Source of the DNA: JAJFUV01 sp964561215 | GTDB lineage: Bacteria > Acidobacteriota > Terriglobia > Bryobacterales > Bryobacteraceae | NCBI GenBank assembly: GCA_964561215.1 | Contig: CAZLOS010000050.1 | Coordinates: forward strand, 1 to 33,330 | Length of the DNA: 33,330 bases | Direction of reading: 5' to 3' | Shown: piece by piece, positions 7,171-14,880 of the stretch | Layout: every line of letters begins with the position of its first letter | How positions within the stretch are numbered: position 1 is the stretch's first letter | Notes under the pieces: model-generated | Seen by the model: the letters and a program-made list of their open reading frames with translations, nothing else | What the model was told of the DNA's origin: nothing | The model's database searches: none | Made by a program: the position numbers and the translations under genes

Positions 7171-9279
7171 ACGGCCTCCTTTTCGCGGTGCTCGTTCAGA
7201 CGAAGGCCGATGCCGCCATAGACCGAGCCGAAGCGGCCATGCTGTTTTTCGAAGCCGCGATCTTTCAACCGGCGGCCGAACAGCGTTTCCGTGACCGCGT
7301 GTTCGCCGGCACCCTCGGCCCACGTGCGATAGGCCTCGTACAGTGCTCTTGCCTTCGAGCTGACGCAGTCGGCGACCACGCAGCAGTCCGCGATGAAACG
7401 GCCAAACTGATCGTTCTCTTCCTTCCAGTCATCACCGGCGGCGCTCACTTCGGGCGGCTTCTGCAGCCCGTGTTGCCGCCAGAGCCGCGCACCCTCGGCG
7501 GCCCATGCCAGAATGCCCTCTGCCTCGCCCAGGAGTTTGCGCGGCAGCGTCTTGTCGATCTCGTCAGGCGGGATCGTCACCGTGAACGGAATCGGATGCA
7601 GCCTGTTGAACGTGGCCTGATCATCGGTAGCACGGATCTGCGGCTTGGAGTTTGTGTCCATCCACAGCTTGTGCGTCTCCGCGAACTCGATTGGGTTTTC
7701 GTACTTGCGCGTGGCCTTGATCTTGCCCATGCCCTGCGTGATGCGCTTCAGTTTGCCCTGTGCCAGGCGTTGGCCCTCTTCGGTCTCGGACGTCATCACG
7801 AAGCGCGCGCCGCGCAGGTCGGCCAAGTCGGCCTGCGTGTTGTTGGACTCCTGGCGCACCATCAGCGTGTCCACCTGGAGCAGCACCGCGTACTCTTCGA
7901 GCAGTTGCAGGAAGGTTGCGAGCAGCGTCGTCTTGCCGTTGTTGCCAGTGCCGAACGGCACGAAGACGGCCTTCTCTTCCGTGGTGCCAGTGAGCGAGTA
8001 GCCCAGCGCCCGCTGCAGGTACTGAGCGGTACGCGAACTTCATGAGATCCTCGTTCTGCGCCGCATCTGCTTGCGCCAGGAATTCGATCATGGTTTTCTT
8101 GGCGAACTTGCGAATTGCGCCCTTGTCGTCGACCGCCCAGCGCCGGCCATCCCACACGAGCCACTTGCGTAGCGCCGGGCAGTAGCGGATGTCCTCACCG
8201 CAGAAAGCGACCAGCCGCTCTGCGTTGCCCGTGTCGTTCATGAGATGGGTGAGCAGGCTGACTCTCGGCTCGGACACTTCGTGCATCTGCGTTGCCCCGG
8301 CCTCACGCTGCTTCCGTTTTCTCGTGGGTCCCTCGCCATCCAAGGGCGGATTTTCCACGGCAATCGAAGTCCTGGCGACAATCTCACCGAGTTGCTCGCG
8401 CTTGCCTCCGGCCTCGATCCAGTCCCACAGATCGCCTTTTGCCGGCAGGCCCGGCAGACGGACCACTCTCACCTCTCGGGCATGATTGACCAGCGCGGCC
8501 GAAACGACCACACCGTGAGTGGCGCCCTTTGCGTCGTTGTCGATGACGATGCGCACGGCCTTGCCAACGAGCGGTCTGGTGTACTCGCCTCGCCACTTGC
8601 CTTCACCATCGGGCGTGCAGGTGGTGACGATTCCCAGTTCCGCAGCACCACGGTCTGCGGCCTTCTCGCCGTTCACGATGAAGATCTCGTCGGCTGCCGC
8701 GAGCTTGTTCAACCGATACAGGATCGGCTTCGCCCCAGCCTTGTTCCGCGCCACCCAGCCGAGGTTCTTCGAAATCGCGTACTGGCGGAAGGTCTTGTCG
8801 TTCTGCTTGTCCAGGAAGCGGACCTTCACGTAGGAGAGCCGGTCATCGGCATCGAAGTACGGATAGATGGCTGTGTGCCGCCACCGATTTTCGCGCTCGA
8901 CTTTTTCGATGCGCTCTTTCAAGAACTCGTGCGACCAACCGGGCAGCCCCCACTTCATTTCCGGCTCGCGTTCGAACGCTTGCGGGACTTCGGGCCTGCC
9001 GATAATCCGCCGCACCTCGCGCGCCGCCGTCTTGAAGTCGCTGTCGGTCAGCGCCATCTCCAGGTCGTAGATGGAACCTCCGCAACCGCACTGGCTGTGG
9101 CAGCACCACAGGCCCGTCTCGGCGTTGACCGAGAAGTTGTCACCCTTGCCGTTGTGGATCGGGCATGGGCAGCGCCACTCACTGCCGCGTTGCTGCATCC
9201 GTGGCAGGCGCACCGCGTAGTAAGCCGCAACTTCGGCGGGTGTCAGACTGGCGTGGGAGTGCACCGCTATCGCGCTCAT
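7167..9279 (-). pseudogene. Phage/satellite primase-helicase (CHC2-Toprim-SF3), internally deleted and frameshifted
   Basis: From the ATG at 9279 (Shine-Dalgarno GGGAGGG) there is a CHC2 zinc finger (about residues 37-66: CPCPIHNGKGDNF…LWCCHSQCGC). A Toprim domain follows, with E in VNGEKAAD (about 205) and the DxD of VIDNDAKG (about 247-249). The start of a D5-N/P4-type domain is at about 340-416. Near 8010-8038 the frame shifts by one. Downstream, the other frame carries the SF3 helicase: Walker A GTGNNGKTT, the LRGARFVMTSETEEG segment and the KLWMDTNSKP sensor. Reading across the join gives KFAYRS followed directly by QYLQRALGYSLTG. Family members normally have roughly 100-150 residues between these blocks, so a segment is missing as well as the frame. 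Primase and helicase activities are therefore probably uncoupled or lost. Confidence 0.85.
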
Positions 9280-9306
9280 GTCGCCCTCCCTTGGCTGCGG
9301 GAGGCG

Positions 9307-9522
9307 TTACTCACCGTGCTGCCCCCGGATCGCGACCGGCGCGAGCAGTTCTGAAACTGAAATCAGGTAGCAGCGCCGTGTGCCCCAGGCCCGCAACCGG
9401 CCGCCGCGAATGTCACGCCAGATCGTGCGTTCGGTCTTCCGCGCAATCCTCGCGCCCTCCTTCACGCTGACCAGGTCGCTTGGAACGCTCGGAACCACTT
9501 CCACGAGGAACTCCGGTTTCAT
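9307..9522 (-). CDS. Small helix-turn-helix protein (excisionase/AlpA-like)
   Basis: The product has 71 residues. The core DLVSVKEGARIARKTERT followed by IWRDIRGGRLRAWGTRRCYLIS is the 'V-x-E-A-A/G-x-x-x-x-x-x-x-x-T-I-x-R-x-I-x-x-G-x-L' pattern of MerR/excisionase-type winged helix DNA-binding domains. Its start codon overlaps the preceding stop by 4 bases (ATGA), and its stop lies 27 bases before the primase start. In Gram-negative phage-inducible islands an AlpA-type regulator sits just upstream of the primase and activates the early operon or excision. The position here matches that arrangement. Confidence 0.75.
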   Translation of the reverse strand: MKPEFLVEVVPSVPSDLVSVKEGARIARKTERTIWRDIRGGRLRAWGTRRCYLISVSELLAPVAIRGQHGE

Positions 9523-9707
9523 GCCGCCTGCCTCCGTGGTTCGGGTTCCGGCTTCGCGCGCTCGGCAGCTTCAGACCAGCGCTGGAGCGTGGTGAAGAAG
9601 CCGCTGACGTTCTCCACCATTTGGCGCGCATCTTCGGTGGTCAATGGCCGCGAAGACCGTGGCTGCCAGAACCGGATTGTTTCCTCCACCAGCGCGAACC
9701 GCTCCAT
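9519..9707 (-). CDS. Small protein, first gene of the leftward early operon
   Basis: The product has 62 residues (MERFALVEETIRFWQPRSSR…), mostly helical and charged, with no motif I recognise. It is supported by its 4-bp overlap with the HTH gene and its place at the head of the operon, 59 bases from the divergent zinc-ribbon gene. Its promoter must lie in or near the shared intergenic region containing the CGTTTAAACG palindrome. Confidence 0.55.
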   Translation of the reverse strand: MERFALVEETIRFWQPRSSRPLTTEDARQMVENVSGFFTTLQRWSEAAERAKPEPEPRRQAA

Positions 9708-9728
9708 ACTGATCTTCAGTGTGGGCTA

Positions 9729-9756
9729 TTGACTCTAACGTTTAAACGGATAGACT
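9729..9756 (+). promoter_or_regulatory. Promoter with palindromic operator candidate
   Basis: TTGACT (9729-9734) and TAGACT (9751-9756) are separated by 16 bases and resemble sigma-70 -35 and -10 boxes. The perfect 10-bp palindrome CGTTTAAACG (9739-9748) fills the spacer, the classical position for a repressor operator. Transcription would begin only a few bases before the ATG at 9767, so the mRNA would be nearly leaderless. The palindrome is also upstream of the leftward early operon, so one protein could control both directions. Confidence 0.45.
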
Positions 9757-9766
9757 ATGAGTTGAG

Positions 9767-10786
9767 ATGTCAACAGCGGATTGGGACCTCGGCGGATTGA
9801 CCGATATCAACGGCAACCTGGGCAAGCCCATGCCGTCCGGCCAAGTGCTTGTGCCCGGTGAGATCGAACTGGAGGGGGACACCATACGATGGGAGTTGGC
9901 CGGGCCCGCCCGATGGCAGGAAGTATCGCGATCCACCTTGAACGAGTTCGTGAAGTTGTGGGAGGCGGAGCCGGCGGCCATCCTGAAATTCGCGAAAAAA
10001 TGGGGCGTGCTGGTGATCGCGAAACTAGGTTCGAAAGAACCGCCACGCTATCGTCCTTGCGGTGAGGCGATGCCGGAGGGCGCCGATCCGATCTGCGCCT
10101 GGAAGTACTTCTCCCGCCGGGCCTGCGCGGTGCTCAATATTGCGGCGGCACTACGACAAGACAAACTCGGCGATCTGTCCGACTGGGGAGTTATCGCTTC
10201 TATCGAGGACACGCCCGAGTCGTACAAGATCGCATTCGATCAGCACCGCTACGGCATGGGCTGGTATCTGTTTCCGAAGTCCATGCCCAATCGGACTTCG
10301 GTCGAGCAGGGCCGGCAAGTTATCGCAACGGAAGCGACCGCGTGGCTGAGTTTCTGGCGCGCCAAGCGCAGGGACGGTCTGTCTGATTTCACAGTGCTAT
10401 GGAATCCACGCCGCACGCGATGGGAGTTTCAGATCGACTATCACGGCTTCCTGTTCGCCGCGCTCGCACTGCAACTGGCACTCAGCCTCGCCGGGGCAGA
10501 GAGCCTTTACACGTGCTCCGGCTGCGGTTTCCCCTATGTCCGGGAACTGAAACGGCCGAAGCCGGGGACGGCAAACTACTGCCCGAAGTGCAGTGCGAAG
10601 GGCATCGCGCAGCGGCGGGCCGTCGACGCCTATCGCGAAAAGAAGGCCGAGGCGCTGCGACTCGATGAGGCGGGCACGCCGCTCGAAGAGATCGCGCGCA
10701 AGCTTTCGTCGCCGCTGCCTCGTGTCAGGAAGTGGCTGGGCAAGGAAAGCCCGGCGGCGAAGAAGCCGCGGAAACGTGGGAGGTGA
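9767..10786 (+). CDS. Zinc-ribbon protein upstream of the recombinase, possible regulator
   Basis: The product has 339 residues. A zinc ribbon is clear at about 245-272 (CSGCGFPYVRELKRPK, then NYCPKCSAKG: CxxC…CxxC). After it comes a basic helix and an HTH-like tail, LDEAGTPLEEIARKLSSPLP and VRKWLGK, ending in a Lys/Arg-rich stretch. The N-terminal 240 residues are mixed alpha/beta with no family I recognise. The stop codon lies one base before the GTG of the recombinase, so the two genes form an operon. DNA-binding features, autogenous position next to a palindrome, and pairing with an integrase suggest a lysogeny regulator or recombination directionality partner. This is inference. Confidence 0.7.
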   Translation: MSTADWDLGGLTDINGNLGKPMPSGQVLVPGEIELEGDTIRWELAGPARWQEVSRSTLNEFVKLWEAEPAAILKFAKKWGVLVIAKLGSKEPPRYRPCGEAMPEGADPICAWKYFSRRACAVLNIAAALRQDKLGDLSDWGVIASIEDTPESYKIAFDQHRYGMGWYLFPKSMPNRTSVEQGRQVIATEATAWLSFWRAKRRDGLSDFTVLWNPRRTRWEFQIDYHGFLFAALALQLALSLAGAESLYTCSGCGFPYVRELKRPKPGTANYCPKCSAKGIAQRRAVDAYREKKAEALRLDEAGTPLEEIARKLSSPLPRVRKWLGKESPAAKKPRKRGR

Positions 10787-10787
10787 A

Positions 10788-12389
10788 GTGAAAAAGAAAG
10801 CAGGCGTCCAAACCAATGCCGGGCCGGTCGCCGGCGATCGTTGTGCGGTGATCTACGCACGCGTCAGCAGCAAGGAGCAAGAGAAGGAAGGCTACTCGAT
10901 TCCAGCCCAACTGGAACTGCTGCGCGGGTACGCGGGCGCACATGGCTTCGACGTGCTCCAGGAGTTTACCGATGTCGAGACGGCGAAGGCGGCGGGCCGC
11001 ACCAGTTTCGGCGAGATGATCGCGCTGCTGCAGCAGACGAAGTCCTGCCGCACGGTGTTGGTCGAGAAGACGGACCGTCTCTACCGCAACCTGAAGGACT
11101 GGGTGACGATCGAAGATCTCGGGCTGGAAGTCCACTTCGTCAAGGAGAACGTCATCCTTGCGCCCGACTCCCGCTCTTCGGAAAAGTTCATGCACGGCAT
11201 CAAGGTGCTGATGGCGAAGAACTACATCGACAACCTCTCGGAGGAGACGCGCAAGGGCATGGTGGAGAAGGCGCGTCAGGGCGTCTGGCCGTCGTTCGCG
11301 CCGCTGGGCTACAGCAACGTCGACGGCGCCAACGGCAAGCGGACCATCGTGCCCGATGCGAATCTCGGCCCCGTGATCCGGCGCATGTTCGAACGCTACG
11401 CCACCGGCAGATACTCTCTGCGACAGATGGCTCAGGCTGCCCGTGCCGATGGACTGGCCTATCGCAAAAGCGGCGACACGGTGCCGACCTCCACCGTGCA
11501 CAAGATCCTGCGCAACCGGATCTACTCGGGCGATTTCGATTTCGACGGAGTCACCTATCACGGTACCTTTGAGCCGATCGTTTCTCTCGAGCTTTGGGAG
11601 CAGGTGCAGGCGATCCTCAACGGGCGAAGCGCAAAGAAGACGCACACCATGAAGGCGCACTTCGCCTTCAGCGGCCTGATCAGTTGCGGCCACTGCGGCT
11701 GCGCGATGGTCGGCGAGATCAAGAAGGGCAAGTACGTCTACTACCACTGCACCGGCTTCAAAGGAAAATGCCCCGAGCCGTACACGCGGGAGGAAGTGCT
11801 GGAGCAGAAGTTCACGGCATTGCTGAAAGGAATTGCCTTCAGCGACGAGACGCTTGCCTGGGTGCGGCAGGCGCTGCGCGAAAGCCATCGGGATGAACGC
11901 CAGTTCCACGACGACTCGATCGCCCGGCTTCAGCGCGAGCACCAGCGGCTGCAGCACCGCATCGACGCCATGTACGAGGACAAACTCGACGGCCGGATCG
12001 GCAACGAATTCTTCGACGCCCACGCAGCCGAAATGCGTACCGCCCAGACGACCGTCATGCGCGACATCCAGGCCCACCAGACAGCCAACCGCAGCTACAT
12101 CGAGGAAGGCGTCCAGCTACTCGAACTGGCTCACAACGCTTACGCCCTGTTCGAAACCCAGCCCGCAACGGAGAAACGCAAACTCCTCGATTTCGTACTC
12201 TCGAACTGCACCTGGAAGAACGGAGACCTGACCGCAAAATACCGCCAACCCTTTGACGTCTTGGCGCTTGCCGTCGCGTCGGAACACCAGCAATCAGGAG
12301 GAGACTCGGCCAGAACGGCCAGAAATGAGATTTGGCTCCGTGGGTCAAAGCCGAGGTCGTTGGCCCTAACTCGCCATAAGCGAAGATGA
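10788..12389 (+). CDS. Large serine recombinase (integrase/resolvase family)
   Basis: The product has 533 residues from the GTG at 10788, preceded by GGGAGGTGAA. The longer open frame reaching back to 10593 shadows the upstream gene. The resolvase domain has the catalytic serine in IYARVSSKEQ and the arginines of VEKTDRLYRNLKDW. The 'recombinase' domain follows (GVWPSFAPLGYSNV), and then a zinc ribbon, ISCGHCGCAMVGE with YYHCTGFKGKCPEPY. A coiled-coil region (LQREHQRLQHRIDAMYEDKL) completes the usual architecture and length of phage and island integrases. It would insert the element at a short att core without host factors. The last about 25 residues (NEIWLRGSKPRSL…) are variable and may have been altered by the attachment junction. 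Confidence 0.93.
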   Translation: MKKKAGVQTNAGPVAGDRCAVIYARVSSKEQEKEGYSIPAQLELLRGYAGAHGFDVLQEFTDVETAKAAGRTSFGEMIALLQQTKSCRTVLVEKTDRLYRNLKDWVTIEDLGLEVHFVKENVILAPDSRSSEKFMHGIKVLMAKNYIDNLSEETRKGMVEKARQGVWPSFAPLGYSNVDGANGKRTIVPDANLGPVIRRMFERYATGRYSLRQMAQAARADGLAYRKSGDTVPTSTVHKILRNRIYSGDFDFDGVTYHGTFEPIVSLELWEQVQAILNGRSAKKTHTMKAHFAFSGLISCGHCGCAMVGEIKKGKYVYYHCTGFKGKCPEPYTREEVLEQKFTALLKGIAFSDETLAWVRQALRESHRDERQFHDDSIARLQREHQRLQHRIDAMYEDKLDGRIGNEFFDAHAAEMRTAQTTVMRDIQAHQTANRSYIEEGVQLLELAHNAYALFETQPATEKRKLLDFVLSNCTWKNGDLTAKYRQPFDVLALAVASEHQQSGGDSARTARNEIWLRGSKPRSLALTRHKRR

Positions 12390-12491
12390 GTATTCTCGGA
12401 CCGCATCAAGCCCGGGCGTCTCTGGAGAGCCAATCCACACGCACGGTAATCCATTGATTTCACAGCATCAGAGGGCATGTGCCGTGGCGAC

Positions 12492-12520
12492 GATCCGAAC
12501 CAACGACCATTTGACGGTCA
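12492..12520 (-). other. tRNA-like fragment (possible attachment-site scar)
   Basis: On the minus strand TGACC-GTCAAAT-GGTCG forms a 5-bp stem with a 7-base loop that has T at the position of the universal U33. Beyond it lies GGTTCGGATC, which resembles a T-arm loop. The T-stem does not pair, and no acceptor stem or D-arm can be built, so it is not a functional tRNA. Integrases often use tRNA 3' portions as targets, hence the interest. Confidence 0.25.
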
Positions 12521-12596
12521 GAGAATTGCGCTTACGACCCCTGCCCGCGCCGGCTGGGCGCTTACGGAGAGCGCGCGTTGGCGTTCGGCGGTCAGC

Positions 12597-12625
12597 ATAA
12601 TGGTTCAACTTTCTTGAACCGTTAT
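12597..12625. repeat. 12-bp inverted repeat with 5-base loop
   Basis: ATAATGGTTCAA (12597-12608) and TTGAACCGTTAT (12614-12625) are inverted copies with one mismatch around CTTTC. The repeat lies 33 bases past the stop of the minus-strand 390-aa gene and between two convergent genes. A bidirectional terminator is possible, but neither strand has a T-run after the stem. A recombinase or repressor binding site is the alternative. Confidence 0.55.
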
Positions 12626-12658
12626 GTGTCCCAACCTAGGGCTCAGCGTCGAAGGTGA

Positions 12659-13831
12659 CTAGACCGAAAAGCTGGTCATGTCCGCGAGCCACCAGTACCT
12701 ACCTCGCTTCTCAAGCCGCCCCGTTGCCCTCGCTGCATGACCACGCAAATGAGCTTCGACCGCCGCCAAGTAGTCCGGCGGCCCCAGGGATAGGCGGACA
12801 TTCATGCCGCCAAACTCGTCGCTCTTCCAGTAGACGACGATCTCGCGCTCGTGCGTCTCGTCCTGCAGGTCCTGCGGGTCGGCTTCGTTCTGAAGTCGAA
12901 TGATGCGCCCTGCTATCTCCAACGGCTGCATTGGAGCCTGCTCGCGCATTCGCTTCGCCGCCACCTGCGACATCTCCACATGCTGCGGTCCGACCCATAG
13001 TTCGCCCAACGGAGGCGCAGGCCATTCCGGGCTGAGAAGAAACCCGAAGCCCATTCCGCCTGGCGCCGTCTGCTGGACCAATTCAGCAAACTCCTCGCAC
13101 ATGTTGGCGCTGAACCCCGAGCGGAAACCTTGCGCGACTACGCCGGGATCTTGACCTTCCACAGCCTCCTGGATGGTCCTGATTCCATTCGCAATGCGCT
13201 GGATCACACGCCTCTCAAACGGCGGCATCTGCTCCATGCCTGGCAATACCGGCTCGGAGTTTGGCGCAACAGGCGATTCGATGGTAAATCCGAAGCTGCC
13301 CTTGAACGTGTGGCCAAAGCGGCAGTTCTCCGCGTACTGCGATGCTTCTTTCTTGACGCGGAAGAAATACACATCCGGGCTGATCTCCGTCGTCGCGCCG
13401 GCCGCGAGTAGCTTCTTGATGTTCGCTGTATAACTTACGGCCTGGTCAAGGTGGATGGTGTCTTCGAACACCAAGTCATCAGGCACCCGCGACTTTACTA
13501 TATCGAAGCCGATTGACCGTACGTCTGCAACCACCTGTCCCCGGTCTCTTCCTTCGAGTTGCGACAGCGTTTCGATAACCCCATCAAGTCGCCGCATCGA
13601 CTCGGCCGTTTCTATCGCACGAGGTACGGCGAGTTCGATGTCATCGAGCCCCTGCTCCGTCAGTATGTAGATATCGACGTTGCGTCGGCCACTCGCCCGT
13701 TCCCGGAAAAACACGTCAGCATAGGAGGTTCCGGCTATGGGGTGCCCGGATGGACGCTCAGGCATCCGCCAACCATGGAAGGCAAGATAGCGCCGAAGCA
13801 GGCCCAGCGGTACTGTGGTCTCTCCGCTCAT
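12659..13831 (-). CDS. Protein of unknown function paired with the DUF4365 gene
   Basis: The product has 390 residues, soluble, without signal peptide. Visible blocks are LLRRYLAFHGWRMPE at the N-terminus, SPDVYFFRVKKEASQYAENC followed by RFGHTFKGSFGFTIESPV in the middle, and a C-terminus ending ARATGRLEKRGRYWWLADM, which suggests a small beta-barrel. As far as I recall, a widespread uncharacterised bacterial family shares this order: an N-terminal 'hGW' block, a central 'R-h-G-x-T-x-x-G-S-F' block and a 'G-x-L-x-x-x-G-R-x-W-W-L' end. The start overlaps the DUF4365 stop by 4 bases, so the two are made together. A toxin-antitoxin or nuclease-partner relation is likely but unproven. Confidence 0.7.
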   Translation of the reverse strand: MSGETTVPLGLLRRYLAFHGWRMPERPSGHPIAGTSYADVFFRERASGRRNVDIYILTEQGLDDIELAVPRAIETAESMRRLDGVIETLSQLEGRDRGQVVADVRSIGFDIVKSRVPDDLVFEDTIHLDQAVSYTANIKKLLAAGATTEISPDVYFFRVKKEASQYAENCRFGHTFKGSFGFTIESPVAPNSEPVLPGMEQMPPFERRVIQRIANGIRTIQEAVEGQDPGVVAQGFRSGFSANMCEEFAELVQQTAPGGMGFGFLLSPEWPAPPLGELWVGPQHVEMSQVAAKRMREQAPMQPLEIAGRIIRLQNEADPQDLQDETHEREIVVYWKSDEFGGMNVRLSLGPPDYLAAVEAHLRGHAARATGRLEKRGRYWWLADMTSFSV

Positions 13832-14346
13832 CCTTCTTGACTCTCCCGTCTGCTTCGCTCCTTTGCTAGGAGCTCATTTAGGACTGCAGGGGAAAGACGG
13901 TTCTCCAAGGGTATATAGATGCGCTTCGTGTTCTCGTTGGTAGTCGGCTGTCCCGTGAACGAATGCCAGTAGCAACAATGGCGCATCGTCGTTGCTGCTT
14001 CCTCCGCGACGTGCCATTCGACTTGGTCCTTAGGGAGGCACAGTAGTATCAGGATTAAGGTCGTCTCCGCTGGCGTCCGTGAGACGATGTCGTTGTAAGT
14101 CTTGGCCTCCAGATCGTAGACAATGCAGCCGTTCTTCTGCTCCCAATCGATGGTTGCCTTCGCTTGGAAATCCAGTGAGAAACCGCTATTGATGCGCCGA
14201 TTCCCGCGGATAGTCACGGGGATGAAATGTCCGTCCACGCCATAGTCGTGGCGGTCGACCGTGTAGTTCACACCGGCCATCCCCGCCAGCGCGTAGATGT
14301 GCGACATGCACAGCGTTTCTTGGGTATGCTGTACCGTGATCGACAA
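13828..14346 (-). CDS. DUF4365 putative PD-(D/E)xK-like nuclease
   Basis: The product has 172 residues from the TTG at 14346. An internal ATG at 14307 is possible, but the family-like TQETLCMSHIYALAGMAG lies at the N-terminus and favours the longer form. The conserved core is DRHDYGVDGHF (about 31-41) and LDFQAKATIDW (about 58-68). The D…(D/E/Q)-x-K arrangement is typical of the restriction-endonuclease fold and of DUF4365, a family found in defence islands. Further match: TLILILLCLPKDQVEW, as in other members. The gene is first in a two-gene operon and is coupled by a 4-bp overlap to the 390-aa protein. It would most likely cleave nucleic acid, with the partner supplying specificity or control. 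Confidence 0.7.
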   Translation of the reverse strand: MSITVQHTQETLCMSHIYALAGMAGVNYTVDRHDYGVDGHFIPVTIRGNRRINSGFSLDFQAKATIDWEQKNGCIVYDLEAKTYNDIVSRTPAETTLILILLCLPKDQVEWHVAEEAATTMRHCCYWHSFTGQPTTNENTKRIYIPLENRLSPAVLNELLAKERSRRESQEG

Positions 14347-14515
14347 TCGAACCCCAAGCCAAGGCGATCAAAGCAGTTTAGCCTTATGCGGTCCCTTATT
14401 TTAGTACGCTTGATTGCCCAGCCGCAAAACCGAGCGTGAGTAGGTCCCTCCTTGGGCCGATGCGGACGCGTTCCGTCAGAGCAGGCGTCAGCCCGTTCGT
14501 ACGCCGCACAAGACA

Positions 14516-14863
14516 TCATCCCACCTGGCTGTCGAATAAAGTGCTCACGAGCGGTTCCAGCCAGCGCCGGTCGCTGCCGGCGCTGTAGGAATCACACGCC
14601 TCAACCGCCGCCCGGATGCGGGCCGTTTCCGCGGCAGTGATTTCGAACTCTTCGGCAGGGATGGAGAGCGCAGGATTCCAGACAACCCGCTCCTGGCCGA
14701 CGACTATGTCGCGTTTCAGTTCGATGGCGCGCTCTTCGTCGGCGTCGAGCGCAATGCGATCCTGGATGGCCCAGATCGCACGAATGGATCCAACGTCCGC
14801 CCGCTGCGCACCCAGGAGCGCGTGCAGGTTCAGACGCTGGGTGTGGTCCAGCAGAAGTTTCAT
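14516..14863 (-). CDS. Small phage protein, last gene of the tail module
   Basis: The product has 115 residues beginning MKLLLDHTQRLNLHALLGAQ and RADVGSIRAIWAIQDRIALD. This opening resembles a family of small proteins found near phage tail genes in several bacterial groups, as I recall. It is followed by acidic helices (EEFEITAAETARIRAAVEAC). A Shine-Dalgarno (AAAGGAC) lies 6 bases before the ATG. It is 17 bases downstream of the tail fibre gene, so it belongs to the late operon. Its role is unknown; a fibre chaperone or assembly factor would fit the position. Confidence 0.7.
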   Translation of the reverse strand: MKLLLDHTQRLNLHALLGAQRADVGSIRAIWAIQDRIALDADEERAIELKRDIVVGQERVVWNPALSIPAEEFEITAAETARIRAAVEACDSYSAGSDRRWLEPLVSTLFDSQVG

Positions 14864-14880
14864 ATTGTCGTCCTTTGGAA

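Larger units (their letters stand above)
12390..12658. other. Non-coding junction between recombinase and DUF4365 cassette
   Basis: This 269-base stretch contains no credible gene. It holds a tRNA-like fragment (about 12492-12520, minus strand), two copies of GCGCTTACG, and a strong inverted repeat at 12597-12625. Because it flanks a serine recombinase and separates two phage-like modules, it is the best place to look for an attachment site. Confidence 0.5.

Noticed and set aside
6849..8045. 398-aa plus-strand open frame
   Set aside because: It lies antisense to the primase-helicase and the TerS-like gene and reads as GC-rich third-position shadow without motifs. The minus-strand frames carry CHC2, Toprim and SF3 motifs.
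10593..10787. Longer recombinase start at 10593
   Set aside because: The added residues are Arg/Ser shadow of the upstream zinc-ribbon gene. The GTG at 10788 has a good ribosome binding site directly before the conserved N-terminus.
10725..12077. 450-aa minus-strand open frame
   Set aside because: It is antisense to the recombinase, which has catalytic and zinc motifs; the composition is typical of an antisense shadow.
4851..12487. ATGTGCCATGG (4851-4861) and ATGTGCCGTGG (12477-12487) as attachment-site pair flanking the satellite-like module
   Set aside because: The match is 10 of 11 bases with no extension on either side, which is expected by chance over this distance.
12481..12560. Complete tRNA gene on the minus strand
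   Set aside because: The anticodon-like arm pairs, but the T-stem, D-arm and acceptor stem do not; kept only as a possible remnant.
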